Source of the DNA: Skeletonema tropicum | Taxonomy: Eukaryota; Bacillariophyta; Thalassiosirophyceae; Thalassiosirales; Thalassiosiraceae | Assembly: GCA_037178625.1 (NCBI GenBank) | Contig: CM074140.1 | Coordinates: forward strand, 1,798,001-1,862,000 | DNA: 64,000 nucleotides | Direction of reading: 5' to 3' | Shown: positions 61,328 to 64,000 of the stretch, one piece after another | Position numbering within the stretch: position 1 is the first letter of the stretch | Layout: each line of letters opens with the position of its first letter | Program-made: the position numbers and the translations under genes | The notes under the pieces: model-generated | The model's input: the letters and a program-made list of their open reading frames with translations, nothing else | Told to the model about the DNA's origin: nothing | Databases searched by the model: none

Positions 61328-63574
61328 ATGATGGACGACGACACAGACGGAGACACAATCATCGCAGACGATCTCTCTGTAGACGGGAACGAAAATCCAA
61401 ATGGTGGGATCACATCCGCCGAAGCTGCCGAGCGTCGATACGCCAAGCGTCGCTACCGCTCTTGGATGCTAATGCTCGTCATATCTACATTCGTGTGCAG
61501 TGTTCTCATTGCATCGGTCAAATTCTTTGCCCCTGGTCGGTTTTACACGGAGGATAGTACGAAAAACACTGACATCTTTGGTAGTGGTGATAATGGGATG
61601 GGCAAGAATGCCAATCAGCGTAGGCTGGAAGAAACTTTGGATTATTTGGTTACCAAAGAGGTTTCCGATATTCTTACGCTATTACCCAACAACACGATGT
61701 CGCCTCAATACATCGCAGCAAGATGGATTTCGACAATTGATAAACATAGCCTAAATATCCCGAAAGCGGATGGTACCACTCCCAAAGATGAATATCCATT
61801 CTTGCAGCGTTATTCGCTAGCAGTGCTATTCTTGAGCACTGGTGGATTGAATTGGGTATATCGTTTGTCATTTCTAACTGGACAACATGAATGTGCGTGG
61901 TTTGAAGTGTTCGGATCGAATGATTTACCACCTGATCAGGGATATGTCATGGGGATTTGGTGTGATAAGAACCCTGGGCCTTTGACGGAGCGTGATCGGG
62001 ATGATAAGTTGTGGGAGTCAGCCATTGTGACGGATATTCACTTTCTCCCCCAGAATGAAGCTGTAGGTACACTTCCTAGTGAATTGCGCCATTTGCGTTA
62101 TCTAAAGACACTGAGGATTTACAACCAGCGATTTATTAGCGGAGAAATCCCATCAGATTATGGGTATCTCAAGAACTTGCAGTTGTTGGATTTGGAAGGT
62201 AATAAGTTGCTAGGGCAGGTTCCATCATCTTTTAAGTTCTTGAAAGATATGACGTTGATGAACTTGAGGCACAATCGTCTAACTGGTGTTAGTACCGACG
62301 CAATGAACCAAATGGACAAGCTACAGGTTCTAGCTCTCGACGGCAACATGATCCAAGGGAAACTTCCTCAGATCAATCTACCCAACCTAAAAGCTATCAC
62401 CCTATCTTTTAATGCTTTTAGTGGCGAGATTCCGAATAGTATGGCTGCATTATCTAGCTTGGAAATGCTGGCACTTGACCACAATAATCTCACCGGGAGA
62501 CTTGATATTCTCCAAAACATGACTCATCTGACACATGTCTATCTTGACAACAACGTCTGGGACCATGAAATCGATGATCTTTTCTTTGCTGGCCATGAAA
62601 ATATCACTCATCTCGACATTAGTAACTGCAGCATTCGTGGGATTGTTCCAGGTCACTTTTTCAACTTTCCGAAACTTGAGATTTTGGATTTGAGTAGAAA
62701 CCTGCTTGAAGGGGATCTACCTGAGCCTGCCTTTGATAATTCGAATGAAACTACAACCAAGCTACATTATCTGTCATTGCATTCTAACAATATCACTGGC
62801 CCAATTCCACCAGGCATAACCAAGCTAAATTCATTGAAACATTTGGATCTATCTGTCAATAAGATGAATGGTGTTATCACTGAAGAGTTGGGGGAACTAA
62901 CAGACTTGGAATACTTATTTCTTGGTAACAATGAGTTCTCTATTTCTGTTGGGAAATTCCCTCAATGGATCCGAAATCTAACAAAGCTTGAAGAGCTTTC
63001 GCTCAAAAACAGCTACCTCAATGGAGAAATTCCAGAATGGATCGGCGAGCTAACAAGTCTGAAACTACTTGATCTAGGAGGTAATCTCTTGAATGGCGAG
63101 CTACCTGAATCAATGGGAAATTTGACCAAGTTGTGGATATTGATTTTGAACTCTAACAATTTAAGAGGCAGCATCCCGTCAAGCTTCCGTCAACTGAAAG
63201 ATCTAGAGACATTGCTAATCGATGACAACAGCTTTAAAGGGGATACAGCTCCTGTCTGTGAGAGTCGTGGGATTGATCGGATCACACACTTTGTCAGTGA
63301 CTGTGCATCGAACTCATCTACCTCTGCTCCCAATGCCTCGGGCGCTATTGGTGGCTGGGAAGATCCTTTGCTTGCAGAAATTGAATGTGAATGCTGTACT
63401 CTTTGCTGTATGGACAAAGATACCACTTGTAATGATGACGAATGGATTGCGCACCATGAAGGTGCTTGGCAATTTGGATACGAACGAGTTTATTGGGATT
63501 TTGAAGAGAATGGAATCATCAGTGAAATGACTGACGCTTATGATACTCTCGCTCAAGCTTGGGGGTTACCGTAG
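61328..63574 (+). CDS. Type II membrane LRR protein, 748 aa
   Basis: An intact single exon. A hydrophilic N-terminus (1-45) precedes one membrane helix (about 46-67, MLMLVISTFVCSVLIAS), so the large C-terminal part is probably extracellular or lumenal. A cap-like region (about 110-230, WISTIDKH, CAWFEVFGSNDLPPDQG) is followed by about 15 plant-type LRRs (LxxLxLxxNxLxGxIPxxxG): LQLLDLEGNKLLGQVPSSF, LKHLDLSVNKMNGVI, LKLLDLGGNLLNGELPES. A Cys-rich end (ECECCTLCCMDKDTTCND, about 693-710) follows. No kinase domain is present. It is likely a surface recognition or adhesion protein; ligand unknown. Confidence 0.88.
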   Translation: MMDDDTDGDTIIADDLSVDGNENPNGGITSAEAAERRYAKRRYRSWMLMLVISTFVCSVLIASVKFFAPGRFYTEDSTKNTDIFGSGDNGMGKNANQRRLEETLDYLVTKEVSDILTLLPNNTMSPQYIAARWISTIDKHSLNIPKADGTTPKDEYPFLQRYSLAVLFLSTGGLNWVYRLSFLTGQHECAWFEVFGSNDLPPDQGYVMGIWCDKNPGPLTERDRDDKLWESAIVTDIHFLPQNEAVGTLPSELRHLRYLKTLRIYNQRFISGEIPSDYGYLKNLQLLDLEGNKLLGQVPSSFKFLKDMTLMNLRHNRLTGVSTDAMNQMDKLQVLALDGNMIQGKLPQINLPNLKAITLSFNAFSGEIPNSMAALSSLEMLALDHNNLTGRLDILQNMTHLTHVYLDNNVWDHEIDDLFFAGHENITHLDISNCSIRGIVPGHFFNFPKLEILDLSRNLLEGDLPEPAFDNSNETTTKLHYLSLHSNNITGPIPPGITKLNSLKHLDLSVNKMNGVITEELGELTDLEYLFLGNNEFSISVGKFPQWIRNLTKLEELSLKNSYLNGEIPEWIGELTSLKLLDLGGNLLNGELPESMGNLTKLWILILNSNNLRGSIPSSFRQLKDLETLLIDDNSFKGDTAPVCESRGIDRITHFVSDCASNSSTSAPNASGAIGGWEDPLLAEIECECCTLCCMDKDTTCNDDEWIAHHEGAWQFGYERVYWDFEENGIISEMTDAYDTLAQAWGLP

Positions 63575-63840
63575 CTGTTTGATTCTTGTATATTGTACGC
63601 ATGGTTTTAACGTGTTGAAGAATTGCCTGATTTGTAACATAAGAAATAGTTGAGGCAGAAAGCATTCACATTGTCCACATCGAACATGGCCATGCAGGGC
63701 GTCTTGGTAAATACATATGTATTTGCAGATGGTGCTGAAGAGAAGGATGTCTCAGATTCCAGATGATGTATCTTTGATTTGTTTTGTGCCTTAGAACACA
63801 TCTTGCTTTGAGCTTGCTTTGGCATTCTTCGAAGACTTTT
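63575..63840. other. Intergenic spacer, nothing recognised
   Basis: 266 bp. A minus-strand frame through 63607-63825 has protein-like stretches (TPCMAMFDVDNVNAF) but no start or context that would let me call it. Confidence 0.4.
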
Positions 63841-64000
63841 ATGGCGAAGCAGAAGGGTATAGTTGTCATGATTGGACTATTACTAATCTTCTTCAGACAT
63901 TGCCTGGCTCATTGGCACCTAATAAATCATGGGGAAAGGCCCAGGCTGAAGTTCAGGACACTGTTGTCACAAGCATCCCCCTTCTCGCCTTGCTTGCAGG
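63841..64000 (+). CDS. Possible 5' part of a gene running off the window
   Basis: ATG at 63841 opens a frame that stays open to the window edge (53 codons), starting MAKQKGIVVMIGLLLIFF, a signal-anchor-like hydrophobic start. The following residues are unremarkable and a second frame here is also open, so this is a weak call. Confidence 0.25.
   Translation, partial: MAKQKGIVVMIGLLLIFFRHCLAHWHLINHGERPRLKFRTLLSQASPFSPCLQ

Noticed and set aside
63607..63869. Minus-strand ORFs near the right edge
   Set aside because: Two frames overlap, neither with a clear start or family; recorded only as an unexplained spacer.

Overview
The window is nuclear DNA of a eukaryote. Genes sit on both strands, each with its own promoter, and are broken by short GT-AG introns, mostly 70-140 bp with a few of 370-490 bp. 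Families such as TM9SF, ArfGAP, p24, DPM3, PKR1, SPF27/BCAS2, HMG-box/PHD proteins and F-box/LRR proteins exclude a prokaryote or a virus. BspA-type (LRR_5) LRR proteins, type II membrane LRR proteins, an LtrA homologue, Trp-repeat surface proteins and many long low-complexity proteins suggest a stramenopile, most likely a centric diatom. That taxonomic call is inference; no marker gene is present.

Layout. 0-9 kb is transposon-rich: the right part of a pogo/Tc1-like DNA transposon (1-2058), a two-exon Lys/Pro-rich gene, a decayed transposon gene (4790-5934), a duplicated G/C-rich block (6031-7127), and a complete small LTR retrotransposon (7389-8855) with identical 121-bp LTRs, a 5-bp target duplication and one non-pol ORF. 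9-17 kb holds an unknown protein, a BspA-LRR gene broken by a nonsense codon, an HMG-box/PHD gene and a 1261-aa repeat protein. 17-45 kb is the gene-dense core: DPM3, TM9SF, ArfGAP, a Cys-rich membrane protein, two LRR proteins, a 1703-aa scaffold (pseudo-receiver, pseudo-hydrolase, IQ motifs, SAM, ankyrin), PKR1, a 1388-aa ASH-domain-like protein, a p24 protein with a large insertion, a CPBP/CAAX protease and a membrane-anchored cyclophilin-like protein. 45-50 kb is gene-poor, with two foldback elements, a TA-flanked MITE and a truncated LRR gene. 50-59 kb holds an F-box-like gene cut by a 500-N gap, then LtrA, a GPI-anchored Trp-repeat surface protein, an SGNH hydrolase and SPF27. Each of these last four carries apparent one-base frameshifts, probably from homopolymer errors. 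A second copy of the DNA transposon (58950-61016, both TIRs intact) and a large LRR membrane protein finish the window.

Many core genes serve the early secretory pathway (DPM3, TM9SF, ArfGAP, p24, PKR1, CPBP protease, cyclophilin-like). TM9SF and ArfGAP are divergent across 270 bp and may share a promoter. The CPBP and cyclophilin-like genes share a 44-bp palindrome-containing upstream element. The least ordinary items are the LTR element with an orphan ORF, the scaffold built from two apparently dead enzyme domains, and the ASH-domain repeat protein.
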